From: DATEVL01 sp964448245
Lineage (GTDB): Bacteria; Chloroflexota; Anaerolineae; Anaerolineales; E44-bin32
NCBI GenBank assembly: GCA_964448245.1
Contig: CAYUWF010000001.1
Location: 1-64,000 of the forward strand
Direction: 5' to 3'
Length of the DNA stretch: 64,000 nucleotides
The position numbers were made by a program, and so were the translations under genes. This document shows positions 16,342 to 24,795 of the stretch, piece after piece (the first letter of the stretch is position 1; every line of letters begins with the position of its first letter). The notes under the pieces are model-generated. The model saw only the letters and a program-made list of their open reading frames with translations, was not told where the DNA came from and did not search any database.

Positions 16342-17670
16342 AAAAGGTACACCGGATTGGGTTCCTTCCTGGGTTACCGCTGCTCTGTGTGCCGGCGGGA
16401 GTATCCCCCGGCTGACGTCTTCTACACATGTCCCGATGATGGCGCCAACCTCGACGTCGTGCTCGATCTCGATCGAATCCGCGCGACGTCGTCTGCCGAA
16501 GCGATCGCCGCCTCGGGCGAACCTTCCATCTGGCGCTACCTGCCGCTGCTTCCTGTCCGGACGCCCGGCCATCAGGGGACACCTCTATGGGCCGTCGGGT
16601 GGACTCCGCTCTTCATGCCGGCGCGGCTGGCGGCGAAGTTGGGCTTGCGCCAGCTGTGGGTCAAGGACGACGGGCGCAACCCGACGGCCTCGTTCAAGGA
16701 CCGCGCCAGCGCCGTCGTGGTGGCGCGGGCGCAGGAGATCGGGGCCGGGACGATCGTGACGGCCTCCACCGGCAATGCCGGCGCGGCCCTGGCCGGGATG
16801 GCGGCGGCCGCGGCCCAACCGGCGGTCGTCCTGGCGCCGCGCACGGCGCCGCCGGCCAAGGTCGCCCAGCTGCTGATCTTCGGAGCGCAGGTCTTCCTGG
16901 TCGACGGCACCTACGACCAGGCCTTCGACCTGACGGTCGAAGCCGCCTCGGCGCTGGGTTGGTATTGCCGCAACACCGGCTACAATCCGTTCACCGCCGA
17001 AGGCAAGAAGACAGCCGCCTTAGAAATCTGCGAACAGTTGACTCTCGCCGACGGGGCAAGGGCGAAGCACGCCGTCCCGAGCGCAGCGAGGGATGCTTCG
17101 CCCCTACAGTGGATTTCTCCCGACGCGGTCTTCGTCTCCGTCGGCGACGGCAACATCATCTCCGGGCTCCACAAGGGTTTCCGCGACCTGCTCGATCTGG
17201 GATGGATCGCACGCCTGCCCCGGCTGATCGGGATCCAGGCCGAGGGCTCGGCCGCCGTCTACAAGGCGTTCGCCGCCGGGGCGAGCGAGATCCAGCCCGT
17301 GCACGCCGAGACGATCGCCGACAGCATCTCGGTCGATCTCCCTCGTGACGGCCTGCGCGCGCTGCGCGCCGTCCGTGAGACCGGCGGCACGCTCTTGACA
17401 GTCGGCGACGACGCCATCCTGCAGGCGATGCGCGAGCTCGGCGTGGTCGAAGGGATCTTCGCCGAGCCCGCCGCGGCGACGGCGTACGCCGGCCTGGTGG
17501 AGGCCGTCCGCCGGGGTCTGGTCGATCCGGGCGAGCGCCTGGTGGTCCTGCTCACCGGGAGCGGATTGAAGGACGTGCGCGCCGCGATGCAGGCGGCGGG
17601 CGAGGCAACGGTGATCGAGCCGTCGCTGGCGGCGCTGCGCCGCGCTCTAGAGCGAGGGAGAAGCGTATGA
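16318..17670 (+). CDS. Threonine-synthase-like PLP enzyme with an in-frame repeat insertion
   Basis: This fold-type II PLP enzyme has an N-terminal zinc-ribbon-like stretch (CSVCRREYP...CPDDG), then the PLP lysine in GRNPTASFKDRAS, the glycine loop VTASTGNAGAALAGM, and VSVGDGNIISGLHKGF. It is 450 residues, or 437 from a TTG at 16357. Threonine synthase makes threonine from O-phosphohomoserine. No other threonine genes are nearby, so another beta-replacement or elimination reaction is possible. Residues about 246-263 (GARAKHAVPSAARDASPL) are translated from an intergenic-type repeat. The stop overlaps the next start (ATGA). Confidence 0.82.
   Translation: MLGVRAGTKRYTGLGSFLGYRCSVCRREYPPADVFYTCPDDGANLDVVLDLDRIRATSSAEAIAASGEPSIWRYLPLLPVRTPGHQGTPLWAVGWTPLFMPARLAAKLGLRQLWVKDDGRNPTASFKDRASAVVVARAQEIGAGTIVTASTGNAGAALAGMAAAAAQPAVVLAPRTAPPAKVAQLLIFGAQVFLVDGTYDQAFDLTVEAASALGWYCRNTGYNPFTAEGKKTAALEICEQLTLADGARAKHAVPSAARDASPLQWISPDAVFVSVGDGNIISGLHKGFRDLLDLGWIARLPRLIGIQAEGSAAVYKAFAAGASEIQPVHAETIADSISVDLPRDGLRALRAVRETGGTLLTVGDDAILQAMRELGVVEGIFAEPAAATAYAGLVEAVRRGLVDPGERLVVLLTGSGLKDVRAAMQAAGEATVIEPSLAALRRALERGRSV
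17053..17108. repeat. Palindromic intergenic-type repeat inside a coding sequence
   Basis: GGGCGAAGCA (17060-17069) and TGCTTCGCCC (17094-17103) are exact complements around CGCCGTCCCGAGCGCAGCGA. It interrupts the threonine-synthase-like gene without breaking the frame, adding roughly 18 residues. Confidence 0.75.
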
Positions 17671-18653
17671 GCCCCGAACGCCGTCCCCGCGCGCCGACGT
17701 TCTCGGTCGTGGCGCCGGTCTACAACGAACACGAGTCGCTGCCCGAGTTCGTCCGCCGGGCAGGCGCCGTTCTGGCGAAGCTCGGCGAGCCGTGGGAGCT
17801 GGTTATCGTCGACGACGGCAGCACCGACGGCTCCACCCAGATTCTCGAAGACCTGGCGCGCCGCGATGCCCGCATCCGCCCGGTGATCTTCTCCCGCAAT
17901 TTCGGCCACCAGATCGCCGCCACGGCCGGCCTCGACTACTGCCGCGGCCAGGCGGCGATCATCATCGACGCCGACCTGCAGGACCCGCCCGAGCTCCTGC
18001 CGGAGCTCATCGCCCGCTGGCGCGAGGGCTACCAGGTCGTTTACGCCGTCCGCACCGAGCGGGCCGGCGAGTCGTGGTTCAAGACGGCGACGGCCTCGCT
18101 CTTCTACCGCGTCGTCTACCGCATCACCGACGTGCACATCCCGCTCGACACGGGGGACTTCCGGCTGCTGGACCGGCGGGTCATCGACACGCTGGCCGGT
18201 ATGCGCGAGCGACATCGCTTCCTGCGCGGCATGTCGGCCTGGGTCGGGTTTTCGCAGGTCGGCGTTCCCTATAAGCGGGAGGCGCGCTACGCCGGCGAGA
18301 CGAAGTACCCGCTGCGCAAGATGCTGCGCCTGGCGCTCAACGCCATCACCAGCTTCTCGCACTTCCCGCTCCAGATCGCCACCTTTCTCGGGTTCCTATG
18401 CGCCGGCCTGAGCGCCGCCGCCATCCTGACCGTCGTCATCCTGCGCGTGAGCGGGAACCAGGCTTTCTTCGGCCAGGCGACGACCCTCATCGCCGTGCTA
18501 TTCCTGGGCGGGATCCAGCTGATCTCGCTGGGGCTGCTCGGCGAATACCTGGGACGGGTCTACGACGAAGTCAAGGGGCGTCCGCTGTACGTACTGCGCC
18601 GCGGGCCGGACGATCCGTCGATCTCTCCCCCAAGGAGCTCTCGCAAACGATGA
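17667..18653 (+). CDS. Family 2 glycosyltransferase (polyprenyl-phosphate sugar transferase, DPM1/GtrB-like)
   Basis: The 328-residue membrane-associated enzyme has a GT-A catalytic domain (FSVVAPVYNEHESLPEFV, VIVDDGSTDGS, IIIDADLQDPPELLPEL) and two C-terminal transmembrane helices (about residues 235-260 and 270-295), finishing LGEYLGRVYDEVKGRPLY. Members transfer a sugar from a nucleotide donor to polyprenyl phosphate. Its ATG overlaps the preceding stop and its stop overlaps the next start. It is co-transcribed with two PLP enzymes although no functional link is evident. Confidence 0.88.
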   Translation: MSPERRPRAPTFSVVAPVYNEHESLPEFVRRAGAVLAKLGEPWELVIVDDGSTDGSTQILEDLARRDARIRPVIFSRNFGHQIAATAGLDYCRGQAAIIIDADLQDPPELLPELIARWREGYQVVYAVRTERAGESWFKTATASLFYRVVYRITDVHIPLDTGDFRLLDRRVIDTLAGMRERHRFLRGMSAWVGFSQVGVPYKREARYAGETKYPLRKMLRLALNAITSFSHFPLQIATFLGFLCAGLSAAAILTVVILRVSGNQAFFGQATTLIAVLFLGGIQLISLGLLGEYLGRVYDEVKGRPLYVLRRGPDDPSISPPRSSRKR

Positions 18654-20113
18654 TCGACCTGACGGTTCACCCCGACCGCCGCGAGCGGGCGATGGCCCGC
18701 GTGCGCGAGCGGGGCATCATCATCCCGACTTTTGCACAGATGAAGGATCCCTCCCGGCTTTCGCCCCAGGTGCGCCAGCGCCTCGGGTCGGTGGGATCGT
18801 GGGAGGTCAACCCCGCCAACCTCTTCCGTATCACCTGGAAGAACGAGCCCAAGGCCAGCGGCGGAGGGTTCGGCCCGGTCAACTACCTGGAGTTCCCTAG
18901 CAGCCTGACGGGGGTCCCGGCCCGGATCATCGCCCTCATCGGCAAGTGGTTTCCGACCGGGGCGCACAAGGTGGGAGCCGCCTTCGGCTGCCTGGTGCCC
19001 CGCCTGGTGACCGGCCAGTTCGATCCGACGACGCAGAAGGCGGTCTGGCCCTCGACCGGCAACTACTGCCGCGGCGGCGCCTACGACTCGGCGCTGCTCG
19101 GGTGCCAGTCGATCGCCATCCTGCCGGAAGGGATGAGCAAGGAGCGCTTCGAGTGGCTGGCGACGGTCGCCGGCGAGGTGATCAAGACGCCCGGCTCCGA
19201 ATCCAACGTCAAGGAGATCTTCGACAAGTGCTGGGAGCTGCGCCGCTCGGGCCAGGACCTGATGATCTTCAACCAGTTCGAGGAGTTCGGCAACTACCTG
19301 TGGCACTACGAGGTCACCGGGCATGCCATGCAGGAAGTGATCGAGCGCGAGCTGCGCCCTGGCCAAACTTATCGCGGCGTGATCCTGACGACCGGCTCGG
19401 CCGGCACGATCGCCTGCGGTGATTACCTAAAGCAGGCCTTCCCCGGCAGTAAGGTCGGCGCCAGCGAGGCTCTGCAGTGCCCGACCATGCTCGAGAACGG
19501 CTTCGGTGCCCACCGCATCGAAGGCATCGGGGACAAGCACGTCCCGTGGATTCACAACGTGATGAACACAGACCTGGTGACCGCCATCGATGATGCCGCC
19601 GTCGTCAATCTGGCGCGCCTGTTCAATGAGAAGGAGGGCCGCGCTACTCTCGTCCGGGCGGGGGTGCCGGCCGCCTTGGTCGATCGCCTCGATCTGCTTG
19701 GGTTCTCCGGCATCGCCAACCTGCTCTCGGCGATCAAGATGGCTCGCTGCTACGAGCTCGGCGAGGAAGATCTGGTGCTGACGGTCCTGACCGACTCGAT
19801 GGAACTGTATGGCAGCCGCCTGAAGGAGATGCGCGCCGAGCATGGCGAGTACAGCGAGCGCGAGGCCGTCGGGCATTTCGCGCGCTATATGCTGGGGGAG
19901 AACACCGACAACCTGCTCGATCTGCGGCACGCCGACCGCCGGCGCATCCACAACCTGAAGTACTTCACCTGGGTCGAGCAGCAGGGGCGGACCTACCCCG
20001 AGATCCTGGCGCAGCGCGAGGATCCGACGTACTGGAGCGGGGTACAGGGTCAGGTGCAGGCGATCGACGCGCTGATCGAGGAGTTCAACGGGCGGGTCGG
20101 CCTGTCCGCCTGA
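18650..20113 (+). CDS. Fold-type II PLP-dependent enzyme (TrpB/cysteine-synthase superfamily)
   Basis: The protein is 487 residues from the ATG at 18650, with AAGGAG 12 bases upstream and an ATGA overlap with the glycosyltransferase. The presumed PLP lysine is in FPTGAHKVGAAFG, which resembles the HK of TrpB. A substrate loop WPSTGNYCRGGAYDS and a phosphate-binding TTGSAGTIACGDY follow. The exact reaction is unknown. In ygeW-type purine clusters a PLP lyase (YgeX, diaminopropionate ammonia-lyase) is common, but this protein is larger and has a different lysine context, so equivalence is only a hypothesis. Confidence 0.8.
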   Translation: MIDLTVHPDRRERAMARVRERGIIIPTFAQMKDPSRLSPQVRQRLGSVGSWEVNPANLFRITWKNEPKASGGGFGPVNYLEFPSSLTGVPARIIALIGKWFPTGAHKVGAAFGCLVPRLVTGQFDPTTQKAVWPSTGNYCRGGAYDSALLGCQSIAILPEGMSKERFEWLATVAGEVIKTPGSESNVKEIFDKCWELRRSGQDLMIFNQFEEFGNYLWHYEVTGHAMQEVIERELRPGQTYRGVILTTGSAGTIACGDYLKQAFPGSKVGASEALQCPTMLENGFGAHRIEGIGDKHVPWIHNVMNTDLVTAIDDAAVVNLARLFNEKEGRATLVRAGVPAALVDRLDLLGFSGIANLLSAIKMARCYELGEEDLVLTVLTDSMELYGSRLKEMRAEHGEYSEREAVGHFARYMLGENTDNLLDLRHADRRRIHNLKYFTWVEQQGRTYPEILAQREDPTYWSGVQGQVQAIDALIEEFNGRVGLSA

Positions 20114-20168
20114 CAGGGGAGCGAGTCTGCTCGGCCCTCTGACCACTGTTCGTTGAGGGGGAGTCCAC

Positions 20169-20630
20169 ATGGCCGAGGTGCTGCCGGACGACCTCGTCCT
20201 CATCGCCATCTGCCGCTCGCCGCGCGACCTGGAAATCGCCCGCCTGCTCGGCTGGTACCGTATCCCTCTGGCATCCTCGCCCAAGACCCTGCGCGTCGAC
20301 TGGCTCGGGCTGTTTCTAACGGCGGCCTTCGGCGACGATCGGTGGTCGGTGCGCGTCGTGGCGCCCGTCCGAGGCTACGAGTTGCGGCGCCGAGGGGAGC
20401 TCTTTCATAACGAACCGGATCACCCGCGGGCGGACGAGCCGTACTACCGCGTCGACCTTGGACCGCTGCAGAGTCTCCCCCGCCCGATCCTGGCTCGCCG
20501 CTGGCGACGGCTCACGTTCCTGTACACCACGGGCGAGCGGCTGGTGACGGCCGACGACGTGAGCGATCTCAACGTCCCCGTGACGGAAGCCGACGACCGG
20601 CTGTGGCGGCTGCTGAGAGAACGCACGTGA
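20169..20630 (+). CDS. Conserved hypothetical protein, 153 residues
   Basis: A good ribosome site (GGGGGAG) lies six bases before the ATG. The sequence carries WYRIPLASSPKTLRVDW, PDHPRADEPYYRVDLGPL and RRWRRLTFLYTTGERL. No signal peptide or membrane segment is visible. I recognise the pattern only as a conserved hypothetical family and assign no function. It stands alone between the PLP-enzyme operon and the SBP-Ig-META gene. Confidence 0.65.
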   Translation: MAEVLPDDLVLIAICRSPRDLEIARLLGWYRIPLASSPKTLRVDWLGLFLTAAFGDDRWSVRVVAPVRGYELRRRGELFHNEPDHPRADEPYYRVDLGPLQSLPRPILARRWRRLTFLYTTGERLVTADDVSDLNVPVTEADDRLWRLLRERT

Positions 20631-20840
20631 GAGAACGCACGGCCGCCCGCAGGGCGCCCCAATGCCGGTGAGGACTGCGTCCAGATCCCGGCCCCGCGGG
20701 GCGGCACGATCGCCTCCATCTTGAGTGATGAAACCTCTGCCGGTCGCTGCCGGCCGCGGGGTTATGGTATTCTTGCGCATCCGGTGGGCGAAGAGCCGAA
20801 AGCCCCCCGGCGCACCCACAGCCTCAGGGAGTTGACATCG

Positions 20841-22655
20841 ATGTCTACACCACAACCGACGGAGGACTTCGGCGGGGAGCCGAAACGAAGATCGCCATGG
20901 CTGATCGTCGGCGGCCTCATCGGCCTTGGCATCATCGCAGCGCTAGCCTGGGGCGCCATCGCTCGCGGCCAAACCGAACCCACACCGGAGCCCACGCTCG
21001 TGCCCACCGCCGTGCCCGTCGCGTCCGACGCGGTCTGCGAGCGGGTGGACGCCAGCGGCACGATCGTTGTCGGGACGGCTCCCGACTATCCTCCTTTTGA
21101 GTACTACAACAACCAGTTCCGCCTGGATGGATTTGACATCGCCTTGATGAGCGCTATCGGTCAGGAGCTGGGCGTGTCGGTTCAGTTCAAGGACTATGCC
21201 TTCGATGGGTTGTTCGGCGCGCTTCAGTTGGGCGAGATCGACGCCGCCATCGCCGCCATCACCGTCACCGACGAGCGGGAGGCCCAGGTCGATTTCAGCG
21301 ACGCCTACTATGCCGGGGTCGGCGCGGCTGTGGCCCAGGCCGGTGAGGCGCCTACCAGCATCGCCGCGCCGGCAGATTTCGCCGGCTGGCGCGTCGGGGT
21401 GGAGCGGGGTACGGTGTACCAGTCATGGGCCGAGGCTAACCTAGTTGCTCCCGGGATCGTCCCCGAGCAGGAACTGTTCGCGTACCAGACGGCGGACGAT
21501 GCTATCGGAGACCTCCTTCAGAGCCGACTGGATGTAGTGCTGTTGGATGATGCCGTGGCAACCGGCTACACTGGCAGCGGCGCTTTGGCCATCGTCGGTG
21601 AAGGCGGGGTGATCCAAGAGTACGCCGTCGCCGCGCCGCAAGACGCGGCGTGCATGCAGGCACGGATCAATCAAGCCCTCGCCGCGCTCACGGCCGAAGG
21701 AGTTATCAACGAGCTCGCCCAGGCTTTTATCGGGGCCGTCTCGGTGCCGATCCCAACCCCGACCCCGGGCGCGCCCGCACCCACGCCCACCCCGGCACCG
21801 CCGGCAGCTTGCATCGACAGCAGCCAGTATGTGATGGATCTGACCTACGATGACCACGGCGGAACGGCGCCGCCCACCGTTCAGCCGGGCCAGAGCTTCA
21901 CCAAGGGCTGGAGAATCCGCAACTCGGGGACGTGCCCGTGGGGTCCGGACTATCGCCTGACCTACGTCGGCGGGAACAACAAGGCGGCCCAGATGGACGG
22001 CCAGCCGGTGAACGTCGTCGGACAGGTGGCGCCCGGCCAGACCTACGACTTCTACGTCGACCTCAACGCGCCTTCGGGCGTCTATGGCGTGATGCAGGCC
22101 CGCTGGCAGATGCAGAACCCGGCCCGCGTGTTCTTCGGCCAGACGGTGTGGGTGATGGTCGACGTCGTTCCCCCGACCCCCGGCCCGACGGCGCCACCTC
22201 AGGCCACGGCCACGACTCCGCCGCAGGCGACCGCCACCGGTCAGGCGACCCAGCCGCCGCAGCCGACGGCGACGCTGCCGCCGCCCCCGACCGAGATGCC
22301 CAACCCGCTGGAGGGCCCCACCTTCGCGTTCTACGCGATCAACGGCCAGCCGACGATCCCCGGCACGGTCCTCAGCGTGGCCTTCGAGAGCGGCGGGCAG
22401 TTGAGTGGCTCGGATGGATGCAACACGTTCCAAGGCACGTACATCGTGCAGCCGGCCGGCCTCAGTCAGGGCGCGATCACAATCACGCTGGGCCCTTCGA
22501 CCACGCTCGCCTGCGCGCAGGACGTCACGACTCAGGCGCAGGCTTTCGTCACGGCGCTCGGGCAGGCGACGGCCTACGCCTACCCGCCCGAGGGATTACT
22601 GCTGACCCTGTTGGACCAAACCGGCACGGACATCCTGAACGGCGAGTTGCAGTAG
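20841..22655 (+). CDS. Membrane-anchored amino-acid-binding (SBP_bac_3) + NBR1-like Ig + META domain protein
   Basis: The 604-residue exported protein has an N-terminal anchor helix (WLIVGGLIGLGIIAALAWG, about 19-40). A family 3 solute-binding domain follows (about 65-300: GTIVVGTAPDYPPFEYY, GFDIALMSAIGQELGV, DAAIAAITVTDEREAQVDFS), then a Pro/Thr linker and an NBR1/FW-type Ig domain (about 330-440: FTKGWRIRNSGTCPWGPDY). After another Pro/Thr linker comes a C-terminal META/HslJ-like domain (about 490-604: LSGSDGCNTFQGTY). No permease or ATPase for amino acids is adjacent, so it may be a sensor or scavenging surface protein. I prefer the ATG at 20841 over upstream TTG. The combination is unusual. 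Confidence 0.85.
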   Translation: MSTPQPTEDFGGEPKRRSPWLIVGGLIGLGIIAALAWGAIARGQTEPTPEPTLVPTAVPVASDAVCERVDASGTIVVGTAPDYPPFEYYNNQFRLDGFDIALMSAIGQELGVSVQFKDYAFDGLFGALQLGEIDAAIAAITVTDEREAQVDFSDAYYAGVGAAVAQAGEAPTSIAAPADFAGWRVGVERGTVYQSWAEANLVAPGIVPEQELFAYQTADDAIGDLLQSRLDVVLLDDAVATGYTGSGALAIVGEGGVIQEYAVAAPQDAACMQARINQALAALTAEGVINELAQAFIGAVSVPIPTPTPGAPAPTPTPAPPAACIDSSQYVMDLTYDDHGGTAPPTVQPGQSFTKGWRIRNSGTCPWGPDYRLTYVGGNNKAAQMDGQPVNVVGQVAPGQTYDFYVDLNAPSGVYGVMQARWQMQNPARVFFGQTVWVMVDVVPPTPGPTAPPQATATTPPQATATGQATQPPQPTATLPPPPTEMPNPLEGPTFAFYAINGQPTIPGTVLSVAFESGGQLSGSDGCNTFQGTYIVQPAGLSQGAITITLGPSTTLACAQDVTTQAQAFVTALGQATAYAYPPEGLLLTLLDQTGTDILNGELQ

Positions 22656-22685
22656 CGCCGCCGTCTATCCGATTCGGCGAAGATC

Positions 22686-22720
22686 CCACCGCCAGCCGAC
22701 GCGGCTGGCGGTGGTGTTTC
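22686..22720 (+). terminator. Rho-independent terminator
   Basis: CCACCGCCAGCC and GGCTGGCGGTGG form a perfect 12-bp stem over a GACGC loop, followed by TGTTT. It closes the + strand region. From here to the right end nearly every gene is on -. Confidence 0.8.
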
Positions 22721-22840
22721 CGGGGATGAAGCCCGGCGCGGCTGGCATATCTGCATCTCTGGTTCCATGCCGAATTCTCCCTTCGGGCAAAGTCGCGAGC
22801 CGTCTGAGGATCGGCCCGGCGCTCGGGCAGATTCCCGCAG

Positions 22841-23286
22841 CTACGCGTCGAAGCCGCGCCGCCCCAAGAGACCCCTCGCCAACGAGAGCTCGCCTCGGTG
22901 GTGGGTCTCGTGCTCGATCACATGCAGGACGGCGTCGATCGGTCGCAACGCTTCTCCCCAGCCATAAGAACCTCCTGCTCCCAGGCCTTCTCCTCGAGAC
23001 CGCCAAGGAACGACAGAGATGCGCCGTGGACTCCCATGAGCTGCACTGGAACGGATCCATTTGACGGGAACTGGCCCATCGGGTAGGCCGGAGGGAGGTC
23101 GGGCACGAGCCTGGACAGACCGTGCAAGATCTCGATCTCTTCCTCGTGGGCGATGTGCAAGGCGATCTCGCGGATCGAGTAACCGCCTTCACGGGGGAAC
23201 CCCAACTCGCCTTCCAGGAACAGGTCGAACGTCGCCAGCGTTCCCGCTCGCACCCGCGCCCAGTGCCCGATTAGCAGATTGCTCAA
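22841..23286 (-). pseudogene. DinB-family protein, frameshifted
   Basis: The first frame reads from a TTG at 23286 (GAAGAGG four bases ahead) through NLLIGHWARVRAGTLATFD, REIALHIAHEEEIEIL and WEQEVLMA. It then runs into a stop at about 22920. One base is missing near 22958-22963: in the next frame the protein resumes with GEALRPIDAVLHVIEHE and THHRGELSLARGLLG to a TAG at 22841. HxxxH metal-site spacing is visible across both pieces. The 5' end overlaps a repeat element, which may have supplied the start codon. Confidence 0.8.
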
Positions 23287-23447
23287 GAAACCTCTTCCCA
23301 CCTCACCCCCCCAGAAATGGGATTCCCTCCCCCTGCAGGAATCCCAGGGACGCGCGGCGCGGCGGGCGCAGGGGGAGCCCCTTCGGGATGCTTCGCGAGG
23401 GTCAGGGGTGGGGGTTTGAGAACCGTAGCCATATTTCCGCAACCTGT
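23278..23447. repeat. Copy of the CAACCTG-ended palindromic element (partial)
   Basis: The sequence GAATCCCAGGGACGCGCGG, the phrase GGGTGGGGGTTTGAG with ACCGTAGCCAT, and the end CGCAACCTG match in reverse complement the larger element at 37608-37943. The central 17-bp hairpin is absent. It occupies the 223-base gap between the DinB remnant and the next gene. Confidence 0.7.
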
Positions 23448-23509
23448 TGGTGGATGGGGATCCATCTTCACCTCCGGGGACCGGCAGGCTCCTGGCTTGG
23501 CGGAACGGG

Positions 23510-24580
23510 CTAGCGCAATCCGAAGAACATGACGGTCAGCGGGCGCGTGTCGAGTCCCAGGTGCTCGACCCGCAGAGTGTGCCGCCCGGGATCGAACCCT
23601 GACACTTCCAGGTACCCACCGTACTGGGACAGATACGAACCGAGCTGGGCGACCTCGCCCCGCCAGACCTCCTGGCCGTCGAAGACCAAGCGGGCGATGC
23701 CCATCGTCGACGGCCCCCAGAACTGGACGCCGATCGATTGCGCCGGAAGCTCCGTCGACAGTTCCACCCATCCTCCGCCCTCCCACAGGATGAGATTGAG
23801 GCCGTAGGGGACGGCGCCCTCGGCGCGGTCGATCTCGATTCCATCCGGGGGCGGGACGTTCTCGGTGTTGGCGGCGGCGATCTGCGCCGGAGGCGTATCT
23901 GCTTTGCGCACATCGCCCGGGAAGACGGTGACGCCGACCGAGGGCGAGGCCGAGGCGACCCGGTTCGACGCGGACCCCGTCGCACACCCGGCAGGGCGGG
24001 GCCAGGCGTCGCTCACTGCCGCACGGAGATCCGGCGGCGCACAGGAGAGCCATTCGCCGGTCGTCAGGTTCGCGGCACGCAAACCAAAGGCGCAGGTATC
24101 CTGCACGGCGTGCAGCGTCAGGCGGCCATCCTGCAGCTGCCATCGGTAGACGCCTTCCTCCCACAGGCAAATCGGATCGTTGAAGACGCGCAGCTCGTCT
24201 CCGCTGACTTCGTAGGAGGCGATGTTCCTCCAGCGCGTGACGTCATAGACGATCCGCATCACCCCATGGTCGAAGCGCAGGCGCCAGGTGCCGCCCGAAG
24301 GGCGATAATCGGCGCAGCGCAGGCAAGACCACCATTGGGGTGGGGAGGCAGTATGCCGCAGGTACGAGCCGTCGAGCGGTGAGGCGAGCGCCGGGGACAA
24401 CGGTGCAGCGACCGGAACCGGGGCGTGATCGAGAAGGCCCGCCCACAGGGGTGTCGGCGTAGCATGGTCGGCAGCGAGGGGGAGCGCAGGTGCGTCGGCG
24501 CCCGAGGCGGCGCGCAACCCGAACCAGGTCATCGAAATCGCCACCAACCCTATCGCGGCGGCCCACCGGCGAAGGTCCAT
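23510..24580 (-). CDS. Secreted hypothetical protein, 356 residues
   Basis: An N-terminal signal peptide (WAAAIGLVAISMTWFGLRAA) is followed by a region with paired cysteines (WWSCLRCADYR, LSCAPP) and a beta-rich C-terminal domain (GLNLILWEGGGWVELS, GYLEVSGFDPGRHTLRVEHL). The C-terminal part resembles a carbohydrate-binding-like sandwich, but I cannot name the family. The frame is intact, with GGATCGGAG upstream of the ATG. Confidence 0.7.
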   Translation of the reverse strand: MDLRRWAAAIGLVAISMTWFGLRAASGADAPALPLAADHATPTPLWAGLLDHAPVPVAAPLSPALASPLDGSYLRHTASPPQWWSCLRCADYRPSGGTWRLRFDHGVMRIVYDVTRWRNIASYEVSGDELRVFNDPICLWEEGVYRWQLQDGRLTLHAVQDTCAFGLRAANLTTGEWLSCAPPDLRAAVSDAWPRPAGCATGSASNRVASASPSVGVTVFPGDVRKADTPPAQIAAANTENVPPPDGIEIDRAEGAVPYGLNLILWEGGGWVELSTELPAQSIGVQFWGPSTMGIARLVFDGQEVWRGEVAQLGSYLSQYGGYLEVSGFDPGRHTLRVEHLGLDTRPLTVMFFGLR

Positions 24581-24589
24581 CTCCGATCC

Positions 24590-24795
24590 CTATCCGACCT
24601 TGGGCCAGGATTTCTCGACGGCCTGAACCTTCTCCGCATCCGGCACGTAGCTCTCGGTTAACCGCAGCTCGTGCAGACATAGTCGTCGAGCTTGGTCGGC
24701 TTCGTCACCGTACGGGTGTAGACGTGGACTCCGCCGTCTCCTCGACCGACTCCCGCCTTGCGCAGAACACCGAGGAAGCTTCGCACTTCGGTCAC
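24590..24795 (-). pseudogene. Small zinc-ribbon protein, frameshifted
   Basis: From a GTG at 24795 the frame reads MTEVRSFLGVLRKAG, GGVHVYTRTVTKPTKLDDYV and CTSCG, then hits TAA at 24658. The next frame continues ESYVPDAEKVQAVEKSWPKV to a TAG at 24590. Joined, they give a protein of about 68 residues with a C-terminal CxxC half-ribbon. One or two bases have changed just after the CTSCG codons. Confidence 0.7.

Noticed and set aside
20631..20840. N-terminal extension of the SBP-Ig-META protein from an upstream TTG
   Set aside because: The extra 40 residues are basic, precede the anchor helix and have no ribosome site. The ATG at 20841 gives a standard membrane-anchored start.
23580..23600. 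tRNA-like GGGATCGAACCC
   Set aside because: It lies inside an intact coding frame and no acceptor stem or anticodon arm can be formed around it.
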